Shown here one piece after another: positions 1 through 10,862 of a stretch of 32,139 bases of DNA. Each line of letters begins with the position of its first letter. The first letter of the stretch is position 1. This DNA is from Conidiobolus incongruus B7586 (taxonomy: Eukaryota; Entomophthoromycota; Entomophthoromycetes; Entomophthorales; Conidiobolaceae). The notes under the pieces are model-generated. The model was not told the DNA's origin. It saw nothing but the letters and a program-made list of their open reading frames with translations, and did no database searches. The translations under genes were made by a program, and so were the position numbers. The DNA is taken from NCBI GenBank assembly GCA_000697335.1, contig JNEM01015035.1, forward strand, positions 1 to 32,139. Reading direction: 5' to 3'.

Positions 1-1189
1 TACTTATAGTTTTAATATATCACTTAATAGTTAATTGAATTTAACTTTATTTATTATTATATCAATATAAATATATATATAAATTATATTATCTAATATA
101 AATTCATTTGAATAAATATTAATTAAAATAATCATAAAAATAGAAATAATTTTAATTTTATAATTTACTTTTATAGGCTAGTATATTTAAAGTTATATAA
201 CTCTTAAATATAATGATTTAGATATAATAACTAAAGATAAATAGCAATTTTGATTTATTTTTTTATTAATTATACTGAAATTATAAAATTATTAAATATA
301 TATTGATAAATATAATAATTAAATTTTTTATTTCTGATAGATAAATAATAAAATATAAAATTTATCAAATTTAAATTTTAATTTATAAGTTAATATAAAA
401 AGTAAAAAATCAAAAATTATTAATAAAATAATTAAATCTGTTTTTTTCATTAATTTAATAATATTTTAGAATAATATATTTTGAAAAAAAATATTAAATA
501 TATATATTTTACCATTCTATAATATATATTTTATATTTAAAATTTTTTTTATTTATTAATATGAAATAAATCTTGAATAATTGGTTTATATTCAGTACTT
601 GTTTTAAAAATAGAACTATAACTAATATAAGTTAATAATTGAAAAATATAAGATTTTAAAAATATTTTTTTATTTCTAACTAAGCTTATTTAGGAAAGCA
701 AATTTATTAATATTTATTGATAAATATAATAAATAGAAGTTACTTTATATTTAAGTGTTTGAAACATAGATATAATTGGTTAGCTTAACAAACTATTAAG
801 ATATTAAAATTAAAATTAAAATTTATAATTATAAATAAAATTTCAATTCATATAATATTTCTAGTTTATAGATTTTTATTATGAATTTAAAGTTTAGTAC
901 TATCATATTTATCAAAATTATCAAAGTTTTTGTACTTTGTTATAATTCCTTAAAGCTTTATATGATAGTTAGTTCAATTAATTAAATAATAATGGATATT
1001 AACTGAATAATTTTAAGGTTATTTGGAGTTAATTAACACTAAGTCAAATTTTTTATATCTTATTGGAATCAATTGGTAAATGTTAATATTATTCAAATAT
1101 CCTCTAATTCTTAGCAATATTACCAAATACCTACACTATTACCATCTAATCAAGCAATTTCAATTTTCTCACAATCACTAAGTTATTTG
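1..1189. other. AT-rich intergenic DNA, nothing recognised
   Basis: Very AT-rich sequence with frequent stops in all frames and many short A/T runs. I see no gene, transposon end or LTR-like segment here. Confidence 0.6.
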
Positions 1190-2345
1190 TCATTACTCAA
1201 TTACATTTTTATTAATAGAATCTAAACAAAATAAGGATGCCATTTGTTTTAAAGATATAAATTACTATTGTTCAATTAAACATAAAATAAACGTAGACTT
1301 ATATTTTACCTTATTGTTTTATTACAAACTCTGATCTCACAGAAAACCCAACTCTATTTTTGGCGACCAATCCAAGATTGATTCAAAATAAATTTGAAAT
1401 TTGATTTTAATTGCTATGATATAACTTATTAAAACTTTAAAAACTCCCCATGAGCATCAAATAAGGATTTTAGACGAGTCAAATCGAATCGTTGAACAGA
1501 ATGGAAAGTGAGAAATTTAAAATCTTCCTCTTCAACGGATCGTCCATAACACCGTAAAAACTTTAAATCTTAGAATTTAGGTAACTCTGATAAAAGAGTT
1601 GAGATTATGTAGGTTTCCAGTCTAGGATGCCTTGATAAAGACTAGCTTATCAAATCAATAAAGCTATTAATTAGCCAAAGTATTATATTTCAAGGGTCAG
1701 ATAAGTAGGAGTTAGGAAATTGAAGGATGAGTTGTCTGTGCAGTGTTTAATAAGATCATAATTTCCTTACATTAGGTCTTTGGTTAATAGGGATCTGGTT
1801 ACATTGGATAAATCTAAACTGTTTCAAATTCATTGGAGGTAAAAATAGCTTGAGTATTTAAGGAGCTATCAACCCATTCAACAGTTGTCTCATCTTTTAG
1901 TAACAAGTATTCCAAGATATATAACTATTGGAACAAATTTTGAAAACTAGTTGGTTGGATAGATATAATTGATATAGCAATTGGTTCGAGTTGTGGAGAT
2001 GTTTGCAATTAGTAGAAAAAAGTAATATTTGTAGGTATTATCTGATTCAATTATGATGATATATTATTGAATAAGTTTCACTTACATTCAGATTTTCCCA
2101 ATATTCGAGCTTTGAACTTGGCTTCTCCATTAGGCTCATTATCCACCTTCATAGACTTTTCATGATGGATATACTGTTAAAGGTTTGAGATTACGATTTT
2201 CATCAGTTTCTGTCTTAAAAAACGGTTGGTTTGATTTTGGAAAATTAATGTTTCGAAATCTAAGTATATAGTAATATCTGTCAAATCAACTATTCAGATC
2301 CACTTTATTTTGTAATTTGTTTGATCAATATTTTCATTAATTTTA
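1190..2345 (-). pseudogene. F-box-like/LRR family pseudogene (old)
   Basis: A decayed member of the family that fills this window. Reading the minus strand from about 2340, frame-hopping segments line up with the intact copies. An N-terminal stretch reads DLTDITIYLDFETL and then NQTNRFLRQKL, matching the F-box-like start of the 10863-12194 gene. Next comes a mid-region with the remnant of the DP block near 1770-1800, then HPRLETYIISTLLSELPKF at about 1560-1640. Near 1330-1380 an ESILDWSPKIELGFL-like repeat corresponds to KTILNQSPQLEDLTI in the 3149-4518 gene. There are several stops and frame changes, and no start codon or clear C-terminal signature, so it is not expressed as a full protein. 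Its ends are approximate. Confidence 0.7.
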
Positions 2346-3148
2346 ATTTATTTTTATATATTCTTTTTTCCAACCATAATAAAAAAATAAGAATATTGCA
2401 TTTTATATAAATAATTTTGTAGATATATTATTTATATTATTTTCATACTTGTGAAATTAATGAAAAAAGTCCAATAATTCAAATTTTGTCATTAATTCGA
2501 CCAAACAAAATATATTGATAGATTGATATAGTACATTACTTAGTGTTGTACAATAATGGCTTGACATTTTTGAATTCAACGCATCATACTATATAAATCA
2601 ATACAAATATTGTATTTGATGATCTGAAATTTATTATCTGAATTAAGATTGAAATTTGTATTAATAAATCAATATAATTTCAATATTTATTACTGATTAA
2701 TATCTTAATTTATGAAATTTGTTTAAATAATATATCATCAATGTGATATTTTAATCAGTAAAATAAGACTATTCATAATTACAATAATCTTATAAATTTT
2801 GATTTTAGCATTCATTAAGTTAATGAATATGTTTAATTTGAATTTATATCATTTTTAGAATTATTCGTATTGATTAATGAGTTATATATTGATACAAAAA
2901 TCACAATGTAACTACTCTTGAACCATAAATAGTGATATCATAAATTAATTTTTTGAATTAATAATTATGACATAATAAGAAAAATGATTAAAATTGAACT
3001 AAAACTTCTTTTATTATAATGAAATGTTAATTAATTGACGATATTCTGTAATCACAATCAATTTACTCTAGTTATGAGCAACAATGAAGTTGGAAATATG
3101 AAAAGTCGAATGCATTAGAAACAGCATTTTCAAAAATGATATCAAATC
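2346..3148. other. intergenic, contains a fold-back structure
   Basis: AT-rich spacer between the pseudogene and the next family gene. Its only notable content is the imperfect inverted repeat described separately at 2617-2740. No ORF or transposase similarity was seen. Confidence 0.5.
2617..2740. repeat. imperfect fold-back (inverted repeat)
   Basis: Arms TGATGAT (2617-2623) and ATCATCA (2734-2740) are symmetric with inner pairs AATTAAGAT (2641-2649)/ATCTTAATT (2702-2710) and AATAAAT (2663-2669)/ATTTATT (2685-2691). All are centred near 2677. The arms are interrupted by mismatches. It could be a small decayed MITE or simply chance pairing in AT-rich DNA. Confidence 0.35.
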
Positions 3149-4518
3149 CTAAAAATTATAGCAATTGATATTATTTTTATAAATATGTACTTTCCAAGCT
3201 TTATATTGACTAAAATATTGCTCTAACCTCTCTAACTGATCCAGATAATTATGTTGAATATTATCATACCAGAAACTAACTTTCTTTAACTGCGAACAAA
3301 ATTGAAATATTTCAAAATAGATAGCCTGAGGGTGAGAAAAATATTTAAATTTAATTGCTTTGAGTCGATTTGGAGGGAATATAGATAAGTTTATATCTTC
3401 AGATTCTGATATTGTGCGTTGGTGATTTCCTTCATTAACTGTATAAACACGAACTCGTGCAATTTTGATAATGGTGAGGTCCTCCAGCTGTGGTGATTGA
3501 TTCAAAATCGTTTTAAATACTTCATCAAAATATACAGTAAGTTCTAGAGACAATCTTTTTAAATTCCAAAATGACAATAACCATCTCTCTTGAAATGGAT
3601 TTATATATTGTGTTAACTCATCCAATGAAAGTAATTGAATTGTATCAAAATTGGGAAATATTATTTCTCTAGTTCGAGCTGGAGGTTCACGGAAATCAAT
3701 TACTTGTAACTGCGTTAATTGAGATAATTTAGAAATATTGTCCAAAGTTTCTTGATCTATGAATTTCGCCATTGTGCATAAACTTGTGAGATTAGGATGT
3801 CTAATTAGGAATTGGCTCAAGGAAGAATTTGAATAGCCTAAGCGTTCTCTGAAAGTAAAAGATTTTAGTTTTGGGATATTATGACTTAAAAAATCGAAAG
3901 TATCTGATCCAATTTGGTCTTTAGCATAGTTATAATTTACTTTCATAGGATCTTCAGTCAAAGATGATAAAATCTTTTGACAAATGTTGGTGTATAAATA
4001 TTGTAAATTTTCGGGAAGAGTAATTTCATTATCATTTGGGTTACTACCAGACCATTGAACCAATCTAACACCTGATAACCCTAAATTTTCTAAAGAACTT
4101 AAGTTTTGTAAAATGAGTATAAAATTGGATAATGGAATTTGTATCCCTTGAAGACAAATCCTTTTTATATGTGGGCTCAAAAGTGAAATTGGGATTAAAA
4201 AATATCTATTGAAGCTCCAGTCCACATCCAATAATTCCACATAATCTCTAACACGTTCAAAATTTCATTAAAATTTTGGACCTGAGCATCAATATTTTCC
4301 TTTTCACTTAGTTCACTATTATTTATGAATTTGATTAATTTTCGAGAGTGAAAATTATGTACTAATTTATGAAATATCAAGGTTTTTAGCTTAGATCTTA
4401 AAATTCGGTTGGCTTTACTTATTTCACAAATATCAACACTTGGTAAATAATCGGTAAGGTATTTTAAACCTAAAACCCAACTCCAACCAGGTGAATTATT
4501 GATCGTATTATTTTCCAT
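3149..4518 (-). CDS. F-box-like/LRR protein with one frameshift
   Basis: A full-length family member split into two overlapping frames. The N-terminal frame begins at 4518 (MENNTINNS...) or, 7 codons upstream, at 4539. I prefer 4518 because it puts the key Trp at residue 12, close to residue 14 in the paralogues. It carries the F-box-like segment (WSWVLGLKYLTDYL ... NRILRSKLKTLIF). The reading then passes to the frame ending at 3149. That frame holds LRR-like repeats, the central block (DPMKVNYNYAKD, FDFLSHNIPKLKSF) and the C-terminal WKVHIYKNNINCYNF ending. The switch lies at the A-run near 4259-4262, where one extra A would restore the paralogue alignment. By family the protein would present substrates to an SCF-type ubiquitin ligase; this is inferred. 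It may be a recent pseudogene or a homopolymer sequencing error. No GTCCCAT box was found upstream, but a TATATA lies about 40 bp before the start. Confidence 0.72.
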
Positions 4519-4539
4519 ATAAATTTGAATTACCGACAA

Positions 4540-4828
4540 AATCCAATGATAAATGGTTGATATATAAGTAGTTGAATGCTAAAATATTGATTAAATTGAA
4601 AAAAGCTTGTATATTAAAGAAAAACTTATTCATGTAAATAAACAGAATATTAATTATATATAATTTTAAAGGAGAGATATTTATACCTATGTGTTGACAA
4701 TATAGTTATTGAGATATATTCACCTAATTATAACAAATTAAGCTAAATTCCTTAAAAATCACGCCATACCAGGGCTTAAATTTTAGAACAATCCACATTT
4801 TGACCATTATTAATAATATTAAGAATTT
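4540..4828. other. 5' flank of the F-box gene, AT-rich
   Basis: Upstream region of the minus-strand gene that starts at 4518. A TATATAAG-type stretch near 4560-4567 is a possible TATA element. Nothing else was recognised. Confidence 0.4.
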
Positions 4829-5167
4829 TGAGTACATATTTTTTATTTATCCAACCTACTAAATATGCTTACATCAACTGAATACAAGGGCCATTCCCTC
4901 TTCACATGATCAGTCACTTGAGCTATATATTTTGATTTGCTGATGATACAAGCCACCGGAAAACATCATAAATCTTCTTCCCCTATTCACTTTGTATATA
5001 ACTCGAAATTAGAGCTATCTGAAGCAGACGGGCTCGATCTGAGTCCTCCCAGCTATTTGCCTTAAACCAATAAACTCCCTATCTCCTTAACACTTACCTG
5101 GAATTCCCCAGATCTCTCTCTTTTACTTAAACTACTCTGGACACGGCTTTCCCGAGCTGTGTTAATA
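4829..5167 (+). mobile_element. LTR-like repeat copy A (probable solo LTR fossil)
   Basis: One of three dispersed copies (with 14852-15187 and 27847-28178) of a roughly 335-bp, locally GC-richer segment. Shared blocks include CTTACATCAAC, AAGCCACCGG, a TATA-like box near 4993-5000, CTCGATCTG, CCAGCTATTTG, CCAATAAA (a polyadenylation-like signal) and CCCCAGATCTCTCT. TATA box followed by AATAAA in a unit of this length is the layout of a retrotransposon long terminal repeat. No internal coding region lies beside it, so it is best read as a solo LTR. The retrotransposon family (Ty3 or Ty1 type) cannot be told. Its 5' end is the most diverged of the three copies. Confidence 0.6.
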
Positions 5168-6309
5168 GCAATAAAATTTAAATATCAGATTATTAAATGA
5201 AATATTAGAAAATACATTAAAATAACCAATGAAAAAATACATTTTAATTTATGTAATATATTAAATTTTAAACTCTGAAAAGATAAATTTTGTAAGAATT
5301 TTATTATTTATTAAATTAACAATAAACCTATATTTAATTCAATAAATACAGTATATGATTAATAATTTCTATAATTTACTTTGTCCATTTTATTCTGACA
5401 TTAATTATTATTTAATTACTCTATATAAAATTCATTCATTATAAGATTTTTATATTTTAGTAAACTCAATCCTAAATCAAAAATCAAAGTAGATTTGGAA
5501 TTAATAAGTTATTGAAATAAATTAATAATGAATATATGATAACGTTATTATATATATTTTAATGTCAATAATACTTAAAATGTTAACTAACATTTTTTAA
5601 AAAAATTTTTATAAGATAGTAATTATATTGTTTACAATAAATATAAAATAATATCTATATTAACAGATATACTTTATCGGTATTTTTGGTATTTTGTAAT
5701 ATAGTGTATTTATATAGATATATATATATTTAATAATTTCATATATATTAATACAATTATTTAAATTCGTTATATATTATTCATTATTTTGTTAAATATA
5801 AAATATTAATGAATAAGGTAAAAATACTGAACTCAATAGTTCCAAATATATTTTATTATCAATATACTCATACATATTATACTTTTTTAATTATATAGCT
5901 TTGTAACTTTTAAATATATTAAATTATTTCAAATTATATTTAATTGAATATATTAAATATAATATACAATTTTATCGAAATTGATATAAATTACAAATAT
6001 TATAATCTAATTCAAATATTAAACATTTATAAATATAAATATAATTACACAAAATATAATATTCCTTAAACTAATATGACTTAAGAATTATGTTAGATTA
6101 TTTATCGTATAAAAATTATTAACTTTAATTAATTCAAAATAATAATTTATTATTCAAATCTTATAAAAGATTAAATGCACATTAGTTTAAAAAGCAAGTT
6201 CACTAAATTTAGATCTATATCGTAATAATTCTATAATAAGAGTAATATAATTTTAGTAATGAATAACTTCCTAGTGATTCAATAATAAAATTATAAACTA
6301 ATGATAACT
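5168..6309. other. AT-rich intergenic DNA, nothing recognised
   Basis: Long AT-rich stretch with no ORF and no clear similarity to the repeats elsewhere in the window. Some of the 6180-6309 part may belong to the flank of the mariner relic that follows. Confidence 0.5.
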
Positions 6310-7306
6310 GCTTTACTTTTTTACATAGGTTTCTATCACAATTATTCAAAATCACACTTATAATGTTAAAATATAAGGTTTAAATAACATCAAATAGTTT
6401 TTCCTAAATCAAATTGTTTATCTTAGTAAAACAATCAAAATCACAGAGATTTATATCTGGTGAATATAGTGGATACGGCAATAAAGACCAGTTTTTTAAA
6501 TAAACAAATCTTTAATAATTATTGCTATATGTATATAGTGATTATAATATAGAATAATTTGTTTTTTAATTTAATTTTTTATACCAATTTATAATATTAG
6601 TCTTTCAAAGTCTAAAACATAGTGTATAATTATATTTTTTTCACTGATAATAATTGATAAAATGTTATTCTTTTAGCATCTATATTTAATATTATTATTT
6701 GTTTTTCTTAAATAATTTTCATTCTAAAATTTATGATGAATTTGATATTTTCAGTCTAAGCACTATTTTTATTTCTTAGTTATAAATCATTTATTAGAGT
6801 CTATGATATATATACTATAATAGTTTTCTTTAAATATATTAAGATAAATATTATAAAATTGTATATTTATATTATCTATATTTTTTCTCTGGTCTATTTG
6901 ATTTTTAGTCAAATATAAAATATCTATAGTACTAATTTTAACTAATTTTTAATTATTTCATAATCAGGATATAATAATAGTTAATATTAAAAAATGAGAG
7001 TTGTACTAGTTCTATTCTAAGGCATTTATGTGGTATTTGAAATATTTCTTAATTTTATTTGTATTTTTTTAATTATATATATGTAATTAAGATGGCTCAA
7101 ACAAGGTAAGTCTTTTATATCAAATCTTCCAGCTTTAAGGTGATTAAACCAGTTTGTGATATTATACTTTGAAAGCCTTTTGCCACTAGTTATTACTTGG
7201 GGATTTCTGTGAATAGTTGATATAGAATGTTTTTTTAGTTTGATATTTCGATAAATTCTCTTCCTTTAACACAAGTAAAATTTAAAATTTTATGATTTTT
7301 AGTCAT
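6310..7306 (-). mobile_element. mariner-type transposase relic, lineage 2
   Basis: Minus-strand relic of a mariner (Tc1/mariner DD34D) transposase of about normal length (~330 codons). A Met at 7306-7304 (MTKNHKILNF) opens an N-terminal DNA-binding region. At about 7095-7160 that region reads ITNWFNHLKAGRFDIKDLP, matching the mariner W-F-x-x-(F/L)-K-x-G-x-F-x-(I/L)-x-D hallmark. Near the end, at about 6425-6510, the strand reads NWSLLPYPLYSPDINLCDFD, the classic W-x-x-L-P-H-P-P-Y-S-P-D-L-x-P-x-D-(Y/F) block containing the third catalytic Asp. The middle is broken by several stops and the HDN motif is degraded. I could not define terminal inverted repeats. It differs clearly in sequence from the family at 16077, 21682 and 31666, so it is a separate lineage. 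It is inactive. Confidence 0.75.
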
Positions 7307-7644
7307 TGTATTTTTTGTTTAAATTTTCCTAACAAGTTATGTTATATAAATATATAGTGAATACAATATATTATTAGATCACTTAATATTATTTAAGAAA
7401 ACTAAATTCAGAGTGATAAACCTATGATTTATAAAATAGTATTTTATTTAAATATAAGAAATTTTGAACCACTAAATGATTAAAGACTCATTTTCACTTA
7501 AACAATGTATAATCTGTCTTCAAAAAGAATAACTTTGTCGTCGGAAATTATATTATACAAAGGATTCAATATTATAATTTTATAGTGAAAGATTTTATAA
7601 AATTGTCAATTTATTTTAAATTGTTATCAATTCAATTAATTTTA
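7307..7644. other. spacer between mariner relic and F-box gene
   Basis: AT-rich flank between the start of the mariner relic and the stop codon of the minus-strand gene 7645-8973. It may include an unrecognised mariner end and the gene's 3' untranslated region. No specific signal was identified. Confidence 0.4.
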
Positions 7645-8973
7645 TTAATATTGATAACAATTGATAGAATGCTTATAAATATGACATTTCCAATTTGGAA
7701 ATTTAATAAAATGATTATTGAGTTCAATTAATCGATCATGATAATCCACAGTTGTATTATTATAAAACACTAACTTAGTCAATTTGGTACAATTTTTAAA
7801 TATTGAAAAATGGATGGTGACAGGATCGAACCAAACTAGTTCGATAGTTTTGAGTTGGTTGGAAGGGAATATAGGTAATGGCATAGTGTTTAATCGATCA
7901 TAATAATTGAATTCATACAGTCTTAGATAGGTCAGCAGGGGCAATTTCTTCAAAATATAATGGATTATGTTGATATCGTCATTATGATAGTAAAATTTCA
8001 AATGAGTTAATTTGGGGGTTGACATGATTATTTCCCTCATGAAAAATGTCAAACCGGAATCAAAGTGGTAAAATTGGAATGATTTGATTGAGATCAGTGT
8101 AAAGATCCTTATATTGTGAAGTTCCCGGGAGTATCCAAAGACTTGGTCGATACTGAAATTTTTTAGTTGGTTACAATTTGCCAATGTATTCATGAGTTCC
8201 TGATGAATAAAATTGATTGATATTCTAATATTTTGGATCGATGAATGTCTTTGTAAAAATCTAATTAGAGAAGGAATCCAATTAGTATCAGGATCCATAA
8301 AGCTGAAAGTTTTGAGATTGGGAATATTATGAGAGAGAAAATTGAAGGAACTTTGGCTGGTGGCATTCATGGCGTAATCATAGGATAATCGCATGGGATC
8401 TTGAAATAAATTAGATTGGATTAATTTACAATTTAAAGTAGTTAAAGCCTTAATCTTTGTAGGCAATACTATTAAATCCTGATCGAAATGATCGTTGTAC
8501 CATTGAATAATCTCTAAATATTCAAGAACTAAAGATTCTAAGCATTGCAGTTGATCTAAAGTTTGAATAAAGGTAGCTAATGGGATAGACAGGCTATAGA
8601 GAGACATGAACTTCAAATTATGACACATATCACAAGCTGGTCGTAACAAATATGAATTAAAATTTGAACTCAATTTGAGTATTTTGACACATTCACTAAT
8701 AGACTGAAAATGATGAGTAAATTTTTCAATTTCAGTATTGATAGCCCAAGGTCCTTCAAAGTTATGATTTTCTACAGAATGTAATCTATTGTGATAGCTT
8801 GGAGTTGTATCATGAGTTTCAAAAATGATAGCTTTTAATTGAGTTCTCAAATATCGATTTAATTGACTGATTTCATTAATCTCTGACAAAGATAGGTATA
8901 AAGTCAATTCTTTTAAACTGAATACCCAATTCCAATCTGATGATTCTTTAAAATTTGATTTAATATCATTCAT
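7645..8973 (-). CDS. F-box-like/LRR (RNI-like) protein, intact
   Basis: Uninterrupted 442-residue protein with no intron. Residues 14-51 (WNWVFSLKELTLYL ... LNRYLRTQLKAIIF) form an F-box-like segment with the family Trp exactly at position 14. From about residue 90 the protein is a run of degenerate leucine-rich repeats (for example HNLKFMSLYSLSIPLATF and PKLTHLKFYYH). These are interrupted centrally by the family block DPMRLSYDYAM ... FNFLSHNIPNLKTFSF. The chain ends in WKCHIYKHSINCYQY. By family analogy the N-terminus would bind a Skp1-like adaptor and the repeats would bind a target for ubiquitination. No target is evident, and the F-box is divergent enough that Skp1 binding is unproven. 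The start is supported by alignment with the 10863-12194 and 24777-26189 genes. A GTCCCATA box lies 95 bp upstream and a TATAAA about 55-60 bp upstream. Confidence 0.9.
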   Translation of the reverse strand: MNDIKSNFKESSDWNWVFSLKELTLYLSLSEINEISQLNRYLRTQLKAIIFETHDTTPSYHNRLHSVENHNFEGPWAINTEIEKFTHHFQSISECVKILKLSSNFNSYLLRPACDMCHNLKFMSLYSLSIPLATFIQTLDQLQCLESLVLEYLEIIQWYNDHFDQDLIVLPTKIKALTTLNCKLIQSNLFQDPMRLSYDYAMNATSQSSFNFLSHNIPNLKTFSFMDPDTNWIPSLIRFLQRHSSIQNIRISINFIHQELMNTLANCNQLKNFSIDQVFGYSRELHNIRIFTLISIKSFQFYHFDSGLTFFMREIIMSTPKLTHLKFYYHNDDINIIHYILKKLPLLTYLRLYEFNYYDRLNTMPLPIFPSNQLKTIELVWFDPVTIHFSIFKNCTKLTKLVFYNNTTVDYHDRLIELNNHFIKFPNWKCHIYKHSINCYQY

Positions 8974-9066
8974 TTTTTTAAAAAATAATTTACATAAATT
9001 CGATTTATTTGATTGTGATGTAGTAAATTTTATAATAATTTTTACATTAAATATACTAATTATCTT

Positions 9067-9075
9067 TATGGGACT
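9067..9075 (-). promoter_or_regulatory. GTCCCATA upstream box (F-box gene 7645-8973)
   Basis: On the minus strand this reads GTCCCATAA, about 95 bp before the start codon. The same box recurs at similar distance before the genes at 10863-12194 and 24777-26189, and as ATCCCATA before the gene at 17588-18975. A triple C is rare in this AT-rich background. The function is inferred from the shared position only. Confidence 0.4.
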
Positions 9076-9914
9076 GCTTCTTGAAATGATATAAATTTTG
9101 TCTTGTGACTGCTAGTGGATGAAATTACATCATTAAACTTCAATAATTTCTGATTGGTAATATCTGAATATTAATCCAAATCATTATAAAGTCAAAACCA
9201 TTCCAAACTGAATAATAAAAAACATCATCATAAGTACTATATATATTTTATTCAATATTTTACCATTTTTATGTTCCATATATTATATTATCGATAATTA
9301 TATTATTTCACAAATTAAATATATTCCAAAGATTAGTTTTAGTTGGATAAAAGAATAGTTATAGATTTAATTTTTAAAATTTATTACAGTAATTACGTGG
9401 TCATCCTAAAATCAAATTATGGATTGATACTGTTGTTGTGTTTTATAGTAAAATTTTTCAATCAAGATGCCAAATAGTAAATAACTTAAATAGTTGATTC
9501 AGTGAATGTTATAATCTATCAAATTCTATTGCCTTTATCTATTTGAGATCGACCCTCAATTTTGAAATCCAACAATAGGAAATCTTTTATTTAGATTGTA
9601 TTCTTGCTATATGGATTTATACTCAATCTATATAATATATTTAAAATATGGAAATGTTATCTTACTTTTATTTCCACAAATATATAATTTTAAACTAGAC
9701 ATAATATATTTTAGATATTATCAATCAAAAGAGCTTGTAATTATTATATTATATTATATACTTAAACTTATAAATGGGAAATAATTAATATCGATTTTGA
9801 TTTCATCAAAATTGGTAAATAATTTTGAACAAATGTTATTGCTTAATAAATATGATTGTGTAATATTCATAATATTGAATATTATTTATGTAAGTTGATA
9901 TTTTGATGTAACAG

Positions 9915-10085
9915 TAATACAATTTAGTATCTTTACTAACTCATATCAGTAAATTGTGTGATTATTAAAAATTGAAATTTCAATTGATTCACAATCAATT
10001 TAATAATAATTTAATTTTTAATAATCATAAAACAAATTTGACATCATAACTATGTTTTTATTAAAGTATTTAATACTATATTTGA
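9915..10085. repeat. fold-back element
   Basis: The core at 9960-10026 has perfect 14-bp arms, GATTATTAAAAATT (9960-9973) and its complement (10013-10026). Inner arms AATTGATT (9982-9989)/AATCAATT (9993-10000) enclose a 3-base loop, CAC. Weaker complementarity continues outward for about 50 bp on each side (for example AAATTGTG... against CAAATTTG). It resembles a small MITE or fold-back element, and would form a long hairpin as RNA or cruciform DNA. No coding content. Confidence 0.5.
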
Positions 10086-10862
10086 ATAAACTTTTTCATC
10101 AATTTTATATATTAAATTTTAATTAAAATTATTTGAACTAGACAAATTCAATAAAAATTATAAGTTATCTTGCATTTTTAGGTTGTGATAATGAATTTCT
10201 GCACTCCAAGATTAATTTGCATATTGATAAAAATTTTGGACATAGAGTATTCAATTCAAAATATGGAATTATTTAAATTTATTATATATCAGTAGAGCTA
10301 ATAGTGGTCCTGTCTTAAGTCTTGTTCCTGATATAAGTTGCTACTGTTTTGATTCTATTTGGCAAATATGACTCTCGCTTTTAAGTTATTTTTTAATAAT
10401 AATTCATTTTATGAAAGAATGAAGTAAAATTATATTATAAAACTTTGTCACAAGTTGATTTAATATTAAAATTTTCAAATTAAATTTACACTATTAATAA
10501 TTTTTATTGTTATATAGTTCAATAAGATCTTATTGTATTTTGATAAACCTAATTACCTAAACATTTATCTGAATTTGTAAGAAAGTTATTATTTAATTGA
10601 AAAAATGAATGTATCTGATTCAATCATTATACTGAATTTCTCATCAAACTTGGTTGAAAATTGGAGCAATAAATGAGTATGGAGAATAGATATAGCAAAG
10701 ATAAATTGAAAGCAAAAAATAGTAGAGTTATGTGTTTATGAAGTATATCAAAGATATAAAAATTCACAATCAATAAAATTTACATTACATAAATTGACTA
10801 AATTCCAACCAGGACCTGATAGAATCATAGAATATAGCAAACATTAGTAATCGAATGAAATT

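Larger units (their letters stand above)
8974..10862. other. intergenic region with promoter box and fold-back
   Basis: AT-rich spacer between two intact family genes. It holds the upstream box of the 7645-8973 gene at 9067-9075 and a fold-back at 9915-10085. A 60-codon plus-strand ORF near 9596-9784 has only AT-driven composition and I do not regard it as a gene. The slightly GC-richer patch at 10300-10390 was not recognised. Confidence 0.5.

Noticed and set aside
4195-4539. Separate small F-box-only gene
   Set aside because: Its C-terminus after about 4250 does not match the family, while the other frame continues the family alignment at the same point. It is the front part of one frameshifted gene.
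9596-9784. 62-codon plus-strand open frame
   Set aside because: Its composition is that of AT-rich spacer (Tyr, Ile, Leu, Lys rich), with no motif and no relation to neighbours. It is expected by chance.
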